From positions 1,488,001 to 1,552,000 of the forward strand of contig NZ_CP102453.1 in assembly GCF_024661895.1 (NCBI RefSeq): DNA of 64,000 nt, written 5' to 3'. The translations under genes were made by a program, and so were the position numbers. Below the pieces are notes generated by a model. The model did no database searches and was not told the origin of the DNA. It saw nothing but the letters and a program-made list of their open reading frames with translations. Below, one piece after another: positions 17,457-25,115 of this stretch. Positions within the stretch are counted from its first letter, which is position 1. Each line of letters begins with the position of its first letter. The stretch comes from Fundicoccus culcitae. Lineage in GTDB: Bacteria > Bacillota > Bacilli > Lactobacillales > Aerococcaceae.

Positions 17457-18638
17457 CTAAACCCTCGCCGAGTCGTAGGGATATTTATTTGGGGTGGGGT
17501 TTAAAGGGATTTGAACGGAAAAGATCGTGGCTTGTTCGTCGCTTGAAACGCGCACTTCACCGGCGTGAAGTGTGACGATAGATTTAACAATCGAAAGGCC
17601 GATACCGGAACCCTCTTTAGCACGCGAACTGTCGCCCTGCCAGAACTTGCCATAAATGCGCTGGAGGTCTTCAGGCGGGATGGGATCACCGTGGTTGGTA
17701 ATTTGGGTCAAGGTGTGGGCGTTGTCTTGCTGAATTTTAATGTGGATGACACTGTCGGTTGGCGAAAATTTGATGGCATTGTCGATGAGGTTAATCCACA
17801 CTTGCTTGAGCATTTCTTCATTAGCTAGAACCGTGATTTCTGGGAATTCCAGGTCAAACTCCAGATTTTTGCGCGTCCATTTTTCCTCGAGCAGGAGGAT
17901 GGAGCTACGAATCTGTTCGGAAAGGTTGAAATAATCAATGTCTGTCAGGATTTTTTGGTTCTCGACCTTGGTTAGGTAAAGAATATTGGTGGACAGTGAC
18001 GACAAGCGGTTAATCTCATCGATAATGATATCGAGGTACTCATTTTCCTTTTCTTTGGTCAAGTTGCCTTTGCGAATGAGTTTAGCAAAACCGCTGATGG
18101 ACACCATGGGTGTTTTATATTCATGGGAAATATTATTCACAAAATCCGACCGCAACATCTCGGTTTGACTGAGTTCGTTAGCCAAAGCGTTAAAACTTTT
18201 GGAAACGCGTTGCCCAATTTTGGATTTGCCAAGGTCGATTTGAGTACTATAGTCGCCTTCCGCCAGCTTGTCCATGCTGCTGACCAGTTTGTTAATCGGC
18301 CGGATGGGAATGCCCGAAATCAGCGTGGCCACCAGCGTTCCCGTAATGATCGCGGCAATCCCAAACGTGAGAATCGGCACAAAAACCGATGGCCCATGCT
18401 CCGGTTGCAGCCAGCCAAAATGCAAGCCGATGGCAAGGAGCGTCATCACAATAAACACCGTGATGACCAAAATCGCGAAAACCAACAAAGTAAATATCAA
18501 CGATAATAAGATTCTGGGTTTGAATAGCCAACTTTTAAACGTCTGTATTAGGCGGCGGATGACATTGGGCGGGTTTTGTTGCTGGGCTTGGTTGGGGTGT
18601 TGGGCTTGGTTGGGGCGCTGGGCTTGCGGTCGTTTCAT
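17457..18638 (-). CDS. Sensor histidine kinase (HisKA/HATPase)
   Basis: 393 residues. The N-terminus is a short PNQAQ-rich tail (about 1-25). Two transmembrane helices (about 45-70 and 85-108) have little extracellular loop between them, so it is likely an intramembrane-sensing kinase. HAMP (about 108-160) is followed by the H-box SHEYKTPMVSISGF, N-box NLIDNAIKF, F-box YGKFWQGDSS and G-box GSGIGLSIVKS, all intact. It overlaps the response regulator by ATGA and is its cognate partner. Proximity to the exporter suggests an envelope-stress or antimicrobial-peptide module, which is inference. The very C-terminus NKYPY is encoded by a 15-mer copy. Confidence 0.9.
   Translation of the reverse strand: MKRPQAQRPNQAQHPNQAQQQNPPNVIRRLIQTFKSWLFKPRILLSLIFTLLVFAILVITVFIVMTLLAIGLHFGWLQPEHGPSVFVPILTFGIAAIITGTLVATLISGIPIRPINKLVSSMDKLAEGDYSTQIDLGKSKIGQRVSKSFNALANELSQTEMLRSDFVNNISHEYKTPMVSISGFAKLIRKGNLTKEKENEYLDIIIDEINRLSSLSTNILYLTKVENQKILTDIDYFNLSEQIRSSILLLEEKWTRKNLEFDLEFPEITVLANEEMLKQVWINLIDNAIKFSPTDSVIHIKIQQDNAHTLTQITNHGDPIPPEDLQRIYGKFWQGDSSRAKEGSGIGLSIVKSIVTLHAGEVRVSSDEQATIFSVQIPLNPTPNKYPYDSARV
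17475..17489 (+). repeat. Dispersed 15-mer copy 11 (C-terminal codons)
   Basis: GTAGGGATATTTATT, one mismatch, in the last ten codons of the kinase gene. Confidence 0.6.
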
Positions 18639-19309
18639 TGTTTTTTCACCGCACGATAGCCCAACCCACGGACCGACTCAATCTCAATTTCATCCCAATC
18701 TTCAAAGCGTTTGCGCAGCCGTGCGATATGCACCGTCACCGTCTCCCAACCCGTTTCACTGTCCATCCCCCAAATTTCATCCATCAGTTGGATGCGGGTA
18801 AATATCTTGCCAGGATAGGAAAGCAGTTTGAAAAGTAGCTGAAATTCTTTTTGGGGTAACACTTGGACTTCGTCACCTTTAGTCACCGATAAGGTATCCA
18901 AATCTAACACAACATTCCCAATCGTCAGTTGGCGGTCGGACGCAATTTTTGCCCGTCTTAATAAAGCTCTGATGCGCAGAATCATTTCCTCATCATTGAC
19001 TGGCTTGGTCATGTAGTCATCGATACCAACTAAAAATCCTTGTTTTTTATCAGCTGGCAATTGTTTGGCCGAAATCATCAAAATGGGTAAGGTATTTTGT
19101 GCTTCACGTAAGGTTTGCGTCAACTCATAGCCATCCATATTTGGCATCATAATATCAATAATGGCTAAATCAATATGTTGCGTCTCAAGGATATCGAGTG
19201 CTTCTTGGCCGTCGTTAGCAATTACTACATTAAATTGCTCCGCTTCTAAGATAGCTGTCATTAACTGTTGTGTGTGTTTGTTATCATCTACTACTAAGAT
19301 ATCATTCAT
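18635..19309 (-). CDS. OmpR/PhoB-family response regulator
   Basis: 224 residues: receiver domain (1-115) with acidic pocket VVDDN, phospho-acceptor aspartate in LAIIDIMMPNMDGY (about residue 52) and the conserved lysine in YMTKPVN, then a winged-helix effector (about 130-222, ending RLRKRFE...VRGLGYRA). First gene of the pair, GAGGTG six bases before the ATG. On the minus strand a TATAAT about 20 bases upstream is a likely -10. Confidence 0.92.
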   Translation of the reverse strand: MNDILVVDDNKHTQQLMTAILEAEQFNVVIANDGQEALDILETQHIDLAIIDIMMPNMDGYELTQTLREAQNTLPILMISAKQLPADKKQGFLVGIDDYMTKPVNDEEMILRIRALLRRAKIASDRQLTIGNVVLDLDTLSVTKGDEVQVLPQKEFQLLFKLLSYPGKIFTRIQLMDEIWGMDSETGWETVTVHIARLRKRFEDWDEIEIESVRGLGYRAVKKQ

Positions 19310-19446
19310 CTAATCACCTCTTTATGACATATTATAAACCAAAAAGATAAACTGAAGGTAAAGGAAAGCAAGCGTTGGGGTGAAAATTTAGGAAACTTGA
19401 TGAGAGAGGAGGAGGAAGTGCTAAAAATGGGGGTGGTGGGTTAGAG

Positions 19447-20490
19447 ATAACTTCGTATGAGAGTTGGTATGAAGGTATTAGGTGGGATTTCTCAGATATA
19501 ACTTCGTATGAGTCGTGGTATGAAGTTAGAAAGTGAGATAACTCAGCTATAACTTCGTATGAGAGGTGGTATGAAGTTAGAAAGTGAGATTTCTCAGCTA
19601 TAACATCGTATGAGAGGTGGTATGAAGTTATAAGGTGGGATAACCTAGCTATAACTTCATATGAGTCGTGGTATGAAGGTATATGGTGAGATTTCTCAGA
19701 TATAACTTTATACGAGAGGTGGTATGAAGGTATAAAGTGAGATTTCTCAGATATAACTTCGTATGAGAGGTGGTATGAAGTTATAAGGTGGGATAACCTA
19801 GCTATAACTTCGTATGGGATTTGGTATGAAGTTATAAGGTGTGATAACCTAGCTATAACTTCATATGAGTCGTGGTATGAAGGTATAAAGTGAGATTTCC
19901 CAGCTATAACTTCGTATGAGAGATGGTATGAAGTTATAAGGTGGGATAACCTAGCTATAACTTCATATGAGTCGTGGTATGAAGGTATAAAGTGAGATTT
20001 CTCAGATATAACTTCGTATGAGAGTTGGTATGAAGGTATAAGGTGGGATTACTCAGATATAACTTCGTATAAGTCGTGGTATGAAGGTATAGGACCAGGA
20101 TTTCTCAGATATAACTTCGTATGAGGGGTGGTATGAAGTTATAAAGTGGGATAACCTAGATATAACTTCATATGAGAGTTGGTATGAAGTTATAAGGTGG
20201 GATTACTCAGCTATAACTTCGTATGGGATTTGGTATGAAGTTACAATGTGAGATTTCTCAGATATAACTTCGTATGAGAGGTGGTATGAAGGTATAAGGT
20301 GGAATAACCTAGCTATAACTTCATATGAAAGTTGGTATGAAGGTATAAAGCGAGATTTCTCAGATATAACTTCGTATGAGAGGTGGTATGAAGGTATAAG
20401 GTGGGATATCCCAGCTATAACTTCGTATGAGAGTTGGTATGAAGTTATAAGCCAGGGGTAACCCAACTATAACGTATAACTTCATACGTT
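19447..20490. repeat. 51-bp tandem array with lox-like palindromes (about 20 units)
   Basis: Fills most of a 1.2-kb gap. Each 51-bp unit contains ATAACTTCGTATG, a short variable centre (AGAGTTGG, AGTCGTGG, GGATTTGG) and TATGAAGTTAT, then a linker like AAGGTGGGATTTCTCAG. The half-site matches 12 of 13 bases of the phage P1 lox arm, and arms are inverted as in lox, but the centre varies and no Cre-like recombinase is in view. The array ends in a free-standing AACGTATAACTTCATACGTT palindrome (20471-20490). Because 51 is divisible by three, long spurious open frames run through it. Confidence 0.9.
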
Positions 20491-20507
20491 CGACCACCCC
20501 CGCTACA

Positions 20508-21065
20508 CTAAACCACCAAATTCGCCACCAGATTCAACACCCCTGCTAGTGCCATCACCAAAATCGGGTTCAACTTGGTCCGCAATAACAAAAACAGACT
20601 AATGGCAAAAATCACAACCATCACCACATCCAAGGTAGCAATCCCTATCACTTGATCACCCCAAAAAGCGGTGACTAAGATACTGACACCAGCGGTGGCT
20701 ATCATGGCAACAACAGCAGGACGCAAGGCATTCAGCACATATTGCAAAATCAAAATATTTTTATAACGAGTATACAAATACGCAATTAACGTCACTAAAA
20801 TCGCTGAGGGCAAGACCGAACCGACCGTGGCTACCACCGCGCCCAGCACACCACCGATTTGAATCCCGACAAAGGTAGCGGAATTAATCGCAATTGGACC
20901 AGGCGTCATTTGCGAAATCGTAATCAAATCCGTAAATTCCTGCATCGTCAGCCAACCATGTAAATCCACCACTTCCTCTTGAATCAAAGGCATGGCCGCA
21001 TAACCACCACCGAAACTAAAAGCCCCAATTTTCAAAAAACTAATAAATAACTGCCAATAGATCAT
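20508..21065 (-). CDS. Chromate-transporter-family half protein, second of pair
   Basis: 185 residues, about five to six membrane helices. Family hallmarks: SFGGGYAAMPLIQEEVV near the N-terminus and ISQMTPGPIAINSATFVG at about residue 50. It is a short CHR protein of the two-subunit type, in which adjacent half-size genes together equal one full ChrA. Overlaps the upstream partner by ATGA. Chromate export is the named family function; the natural anion in a host like this is uncertain. Confidence 0.85.
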   Translation of the reverse strand: MIYWQLFISFLKIGAFSFGGGYAAMPLIQEEVVDLHGWLTMQEFTDLITISQMTPGPIAINSATFVGIQIGGVLGAVVATVGSVLPSAILVTLIAYLYTRYKNILILQYVLNALRPAVVAMIATAGVSILVTAFWGDQVIGIATLDVVMVVIFAISLFLLLRTKLNPILVMALAGVLNLVANLVV

Positions 21066-21667
21066 TCAGAAAGCTCCTTTCTACGGTGTTTGTCGACAAA
21101 GAACAAGACAATGCCCAGTAAAGCAGCGACGCCGATAATAACAACGACATTTATTTCTAAGAAGTAATTGGCAAAAAACGCCAAAAACATCACCGCAATC
21201 ATCAAGCGGTTTTTCGAATGAAAGACTTGCGCGCCCATATCGAAGACAACCGAGGCAATCACGGCCCCGACCCCGGCCTGCATTCCCTCCAAAATCAAGG
21301 CAATCCAGGTGTTTTGGCGGAAGGCTTCATAAAAAACAGAAATCAAGGAAATAACCACAAAAGGCGGGATTACAGTCGCCACAATTGCTACCAAAACACC
21401 TAACAAACCCGCTAATTTATAACCAATGACAATAGCGCCATTAACGGCAATCGCCCCCGGTGCCGATTGAGCAATGGCCACTAAGTCAAGCATTTCGTCA
21501 TTGTCAATCCAGCCCAACTCATCCACAAACGTTTTCTTCATCAAGCTGACGATGACATAACCGCCCCCAAAAGTGAAGGCACTTAAGGTCAAAGTTGAAG
21601 TGAACAGTTTGCGTAAAATCTCAGCCCGACTTAAATCCTCTAAAGCTGTTTTATTTTCTTTATCCAT
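21062..21667 (-). CDS. Chromate-transporter-family half protein, first of pair
   Basis: 201 residues. It has the same repeat motifs as its partner: AFTFGGGYVIVSLMKK and IAQSAPGAIAVNGAIVIGY. The two proteins are homologous halves expected to insert in opposite orientation and form a heterodimer. GGAG is eight to nine bases before the ATG. A small hairpin CGGTTC/GAACCG lies upstream at about 21695-21717. Confidence 0.85.
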   Translation of the reverse strand: MDKENKTALEDLSRAEILRKLFTSTLTLSAFTFGGGYVIVSLMKKTFVDELGWIDNDEMLDLVAIAQSAPGAIAVNGAIVIGYKLAGLLGVLVAIVATVIPPFVVISLISVFYEAFRQNTWIALILEGMQAGVGAVIASVVFDMGAQVFHSKNRLMIAVMFLAFFANYFLEINVVVIIGVAALLGIVLFFVDKHRRKELSE

Positions 21668-21719
21668 GTGATAATACTCCTTACCTGCTTAAGAACTCGG
21701 TTCAAAAGAACCGATTCTA

Positions 21720-21734
21720 GCAACGTTATTTATT
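21720..21734 (+). repeat. Dispersed 15-mer copy 12, overlapping a stop codon
   Basis: GCAACGTTATTTATT, one mismatch. It covers the stop of the original frame of the flavin oxidoreductase pseudogene. Confidence 0.65.
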
Positions 21735-22150
21735 CAAAAGCTGTTGAAGGGTGGTTTCCGGCAGGGAACCGCTGCGGCTTAAAGTTCGCGCCATGCGGTA
21801 AAACTCGCGCGGCAAGGCCAGGTCAGCCACACGACCCGTGACGTCCAGCGAAATCTCTTCCGGGCGACCAAATCGACGTAATCTAAAGCCTCCAAAGCCT
21901 TGTCGGCAGAAGTCACATCGCCGGCACCTACCAGTAAAGCGCGACCAGCCAAGGCATCCCGAATCAACGGGTTAATCGCCTCCCCCGCGTAAGTCCCGCG
22001 CGTCGCCTGATTAGCAAAACCGCGCGCCCCCGACGTATGCACATAATCCAACCCCACGTCAGCCAGCGCCTCCACCAACGCTAAAGTCTCCTCCAGCTGG
22101 TAACCCACGTTCTCCCCATGAATTTCTTCCGGACTCAAACGATACCCTAT

Positions 22151-22165
22151 AATAAATACCTCTGC
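22151..22165 (-). repeat. Dispersed 15-mer copy 13 (inside the pseudogene)
   Basis: AATAAATACCTCTGC, exact fit to the degenerate consensus; encodes the AEVFI stretch on the gene strand. Confidence 0.7.
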
Positions 22166-22799
22166 GCCCATTTCCTGGGCAGCCCCTTTAACTGCCCGCA
22201 AGACCGCCAGTGGCAAAGCCATCCGCCGCTCTAAATCCCCACCCCAAGCATCCTCACGATGGTTGGAATAAGCAGAAAAGAATTGCTGCAATAAATAATG
22301 GTTGGCACCATGAATTTCCACCCCATCGAAGCCCGCTAAAATCGCCCGTCGCGTAGCGGCGGCAAAATCGGCTATCAAGTTGTCAACTTGCTCCTCAGTC
22401 ATACCCGTTACCGGATAATCCAAAAAGGGAAAGTCTTGGTCACTAGGTCCATAAGCCACCCCATAATCCTTATACGTATAAGCCGCTTGGCGACCAGGAT
22501 GAAAGAGCTGTATCATCGCTTTCGCCCCCCTTACTTTTCATGGCCTCCGCTAAACGCGTCAAGCCCTCAAGCTGGTCATCGCGGTAATTGCCCAAGCCAT
22601 AACCAAAAGCATTACCGTATTCACTAACCGTGGTCGCCCCAGTAATCAACATAGCGGCCGTTTGGGCACGACGTTCAAAAAAGCGCAAGTCATCCGCTTG
22701 AACGTCACCCTCGTAAGACGATCCATCAATAACCATCGGCGACATCACAAACCGCGAGTCGAGCGTCACCCCATTGGGAAAGGCAGGCGCTTCAAATAA

Positions 22800-22814
22800 G
22801 CGGTGATATTTATT
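22800..22814 (+). repeat. Dispersed 15-mer copy 14 (first codons)
   Basis: GCGGTGATATTTATT, one mismatch, encoding NKYHR just after the start codon of the flavin oxidoreductase. Confidence 0.6.
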
Positions 22815-22835
22815 TGACATAAAAGCCCTTCTTTC

Positions 22836-23840
22836 TTAAATTTTACCAAACATTTTGGCTAAATGACGATAGGAATTTAGGCGAGCGTCGTGGTCGAAAA
22901 TAGGGGCATACACCATCAACTCGTCGATGCCCAAAGTCGCGATTTCGTCTTCCAAAATGGCTTGGACTGGGCCCGGCGTGCCCTTAATAATAAAACGGTT
23001 ATTGTAATAACCATCCAGGTAAGCTTGATCCGACGGCGAAAAAGTGAAATCTTTGACCTCTTCCGGGTCCATATTAGCAATGATTTGTCCTTTATTCAAA
23101 GCCACACGCGACAATTCCAGCGGCTTGGCGTAGTAGTCGGCTTCCTCTTGGGTGTCAGCCACGACAATCATATAACTCACGATGACCGATGGCTTGTCGA
23201 AAAAGCGGCTGGCCACAAATTGGTCACGGTAAGCTTTGAATACGGCTGGATCGGTTTTCAAGCCAAAAAACTTGGCGAAGCTGTAACCCAAGCCCATTTC
23301 GGCCGCTTTCGTGGCCGATTGACCGGATGAACCCAACATCCATGGTTGCGGCAAAGTCTGCGTTCCATAAGGAACCGCTGTGGTATTGCCGTAAAAGCTG
23401 GCTGCTTTTTCATCCTTTAAATAGTCGAGAATCACCTCAATTTTATCATACATATCCGAAAAAGAATCAGGCTTGCCTTGTGCTAACGCAATAATCTCGT
23501 GATGCCCGCTCCCCGGCGCCCGCCCCAAACCTAAGTCAATCCGTCCCGGCGCCAAAGTCGTCAACGTCTTGAAATTTTCCGCAATTTTCAAAGGCGAATA
23601 ATGCATAATCATCGTCCCGCCCGTTCCCAGCCGAATCTTGTCCGTAATCGCCGCCATGTAAGCCACCATTAATTCCGGCGACGAGCTGGCGTTATCACTG
23701 GAATTGTGATGTTCTGCAAACCAGTAACGATGGTAATTCAATTGCTCAATTTCCTTGACGAAATGTTTCGTCCGCGCATACCCCTCCTCCACCGACTCCC
23801 CCTGATTCAACGTCACCAAATCATGTACCGCTAACTCCAT
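22836..23840 (-). CDS. Luciferase-like flavin-dependent monooxygenase (LLM class)
   Basis: 334 residues. TIM-barrel bacterial-luciferase family, YhbW-like. Typical motifs are YHRYWFAEHHNS, GTGGTMIMHYSPLKIAENFKTL (as GGTMIMHYSP and AENFKTL), GRIDLGLGRAPGS and LGSSGQSA. Such proteins use reduced FMN to oxidise unknown small substrates. Start set at 23840 by GAGGAG seven bases upstream; the longer frame begins with an unlikely basic tail. Lies 16 bases upstream of the flavin oxidoreductase pseudogene in the same direction, so the two flavin enzymes may have formed one unit. Confidence 0.85.
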   Translation of the reverse strand: MELAVHDLVTLNQGESVEEGYARTKHFVKEIEQLNYHRYWFAEHHNSSDNASSSPELMVAYMAAITDKIRLGTGGTMIMHYSPLKIAENFKTLTTLAPGRIDLGLGRAPGSGHHEIIALAQGKPDSFSDMYDKIEVILDYLKDEKAASFYGNTTAVPYGTQTLPQPWMLGSSGQSATKAAEMGLGYSFAKFFGLKTDPAVFKAYRDQFVASRFFDKPSVIVSYMIVVADTQEEADYYAKPLELSRVALNKGQIIANMDPEEVKDFTFSPSDQAYLDGYYNNRFIIKGTPGPVQAILEDEIATLGIDELMVYAPIFDHDARLNSYRHLAKMFGKI

Positions 23841-23914
23841 CCAATCACTCCTCAAATTTCTTCTCCCCTCCATTTTAGCCTAGTTCAACGATTTTTCTAG
23901 TTTAATGCCCTCTA

Positions 23915-23929
23915 AATAAATATCACTGC
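23915..23929 (-). repeat. Dispersed 15-mer copy 15
   Basis: AATAAATATCACTGC, exact, in the divergent intergenic region about 75 bases upstream of the luciferase-like gene start and next to the promoter of the small basic gene. Confidence 0.8.
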
Positions 23930-23937
23930 TAATCCTT

Positions 23938-23966
23938 TTGACAAATTGCTTATCAAGGTGTATACT
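23938..23966 (+). promoter_or_regulatory. Near-consensus sigma-A promoter
   Basis: TTGACA, 17-base spacer, TATACT, driving the 39-residue gene at 24007. Confidence 0.8.
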
Positions 23967-24006
23967 TGTAAGATGTAATCATTACTATTTAAAAGGAGTT
24001 TTAAAT

Positions 24007-24126
24007 ATGTCCACACACAAACAAGCTAAATCCCGCGCCTACCGCGAAATGAAAAGCCCCAACAAAAAAACAGCCCGCCGCGCTTTAAAAACCATCAAAG
24101 CCGCTAAACGCGGCAAAATCGCTTAA
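24007..24126 (+). CDS. Small basic protein (39 aa), possible putative metal-homeostasis peptide family
   Basis: 39 residues, strongly basic: MSTHKQAKSRAYREMKSP then NKKTARRALKTIKAAKRGKIA in two parts. It has its own near-consensus promoter, AAAAGGAG site and terminator, so it is a real, probably well-expressed gene. The AYR.MKSPNKKTARRALK.IK pattern recalls short Lactobacillales proteins annotated as putative metal homeostasis proteins; I am not certain of that link, and no function is shown by the sequence. Confidence 0.65.
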   Translation: MSTHKQAKSRAYREMKSPNKKTARRALKTIKAAKRGKIA

Positions 24127-24133
24127 AACACCC

Positions 24134-24160
24134 AAAAGACTAGTTCACTAGTCTTTTTTT
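24134..24160 (+). terminator. Terminator of the small basic gene
   Basis: AAAAGACTAGT TC ACTAGTCTTTT followed by more T. Confidence 0.9.
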
Positions 24161-24165
24161 GTTGC

Positions 24166-24865
24166 TTCGAAAGTCGAGTGAACGAACTACATTTTTATAG
24201 GTCGTTGAGGAAACGAACTACATTTTTGTAGGTCGTTGAGGAAACAAACTACATTTTTGTAGTTCGTCGATGAAACGAACTACATTTTTGTAGGTCGTCG
24301 GGGAAACGAACTACATTTTTGTAGTTCGTCGAGGAAACGAACTACATTTTTATAGTTCGTCGAGGAAACGAACTACATTTTTATAGGTCGTTGAGGAAAC
24401 GAACTACATTTTTACAGTTCGTTGAGTGAACGAACTACATTTTTGTAGTTCGTCGAGTGAACGAACTACATTTTTATAGGTCGTCGAGGATACGAACTAC
24501 ATTTTTGTAGTTCGTCGGTAAAACGAACTACATTTTTATAGGTCGTCGAGGATACGAACTACATTTTTATAGGTCGTCGAGAAAACGAACTACATTTTTG
24601 TAGTTCGTCGAGGAAACGAACTACATTTTTATAGGTCGTTGAGGAAACGAACTACATTTTTATAGGTCGTTGAGGAAACGAACTACATTTTTATAGGTCG
24701 TCGAGGAAACGAACTACATTTTTACAGTTCGTTGAGGAAACGAACTACATTTTTGTAGTTCGTCGAGTGAACGAACTACATTTTTATAGTTCGTTGAGAA
24801 AACGAACTACATTTTTATAGTTCGTTGAGAAAACGAACTACATTTTTGTAGTTCGTTTCCATTTC
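24166..24865. repeat. 31-bp hairpin array 2 (about 22 units)
   Basis: Same unit family as array 1, but most copies read TAGGTCGTTGAGGAAACGAA plus CTACATTTTTA, with the left arm often GGTCG instead of GTTCG, so the palindrome is partly lost. The array runs straight on from the terminator of the small basic gene. It is followed (24865-24950) by three copies of AGCTAACTTTCTTACTYCG, as in array 1. The bases to 25115 hold the serpin promoter region (TGTTATAAT near 25068-25076). Confidence 0.88.
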
Positions 24866-25115
24866 GAAGCTAACTTTCTTACTTCATTTCCAATTCGGAG
24901 CTAACTTTCTTACTCCGTTTCTGATTCGAAGCTAACTTTCTTACTCCGAAAGTATGACGCAGCCACCATTCTACTCAATAAAAGCACAAATTCCTCTATT
25001 CATTAGATGACAGCTGAGTTACAAATGGCGTTTTTAGCCCGATATTTTTTTATACGGTTAGTCTGCATGTTATAATGAAGACAAATTTAAGAACTTATTA
25101 TAAAAGGAGCAGATT

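Larger units (their letters stand above)
21726..22820 (-). pseudogene. NADH:flavin oxidoreductase (Old Yellow Enzyme type), two frameshifts
   Basis: Three reading-frame segments make one OYE/NamA-like protein. Segment 1 (from 22820) has the N-terminus FEAPAFPNG, SRFVMSPM and ITGATTVSEYG. At a run of six C (22525-22530, + strand) the frame shifts; removing one base restores KGAKAMIQLFHPGRQA with the HPGRQ flavin-site motif. Segment 2 carries GFDGVEIHGANHYLLQQF and NHREDAWGG. Near 21860 a second break loses the VAIGRP part; the third segment continues PEEISLDVTGR ... ARTLSRSGS and ends at 21726. Either a decayed gene or two sequence errors; the homopolymer site alone could be an error, but the second break looks like a small deletion. 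Confidence 0.75.

Noticed and set aside
20203-20466. 87-residue frame in the 51-bp array
   Set aside because: 51 is a multiple of three, so the unit stays open; the text is a 17-residue repeat without an initiation site.
19447-20490. Genuine loxP sites
   Set aside because: The right arm matches less well than the left and the 8-base centres do not match lox; only the resemblance is reported.
12975-24865. CRISPR array
   Set aside because: The 31-bp arrays have no unique spacers, the units are contiguous, and no cas genes are present.
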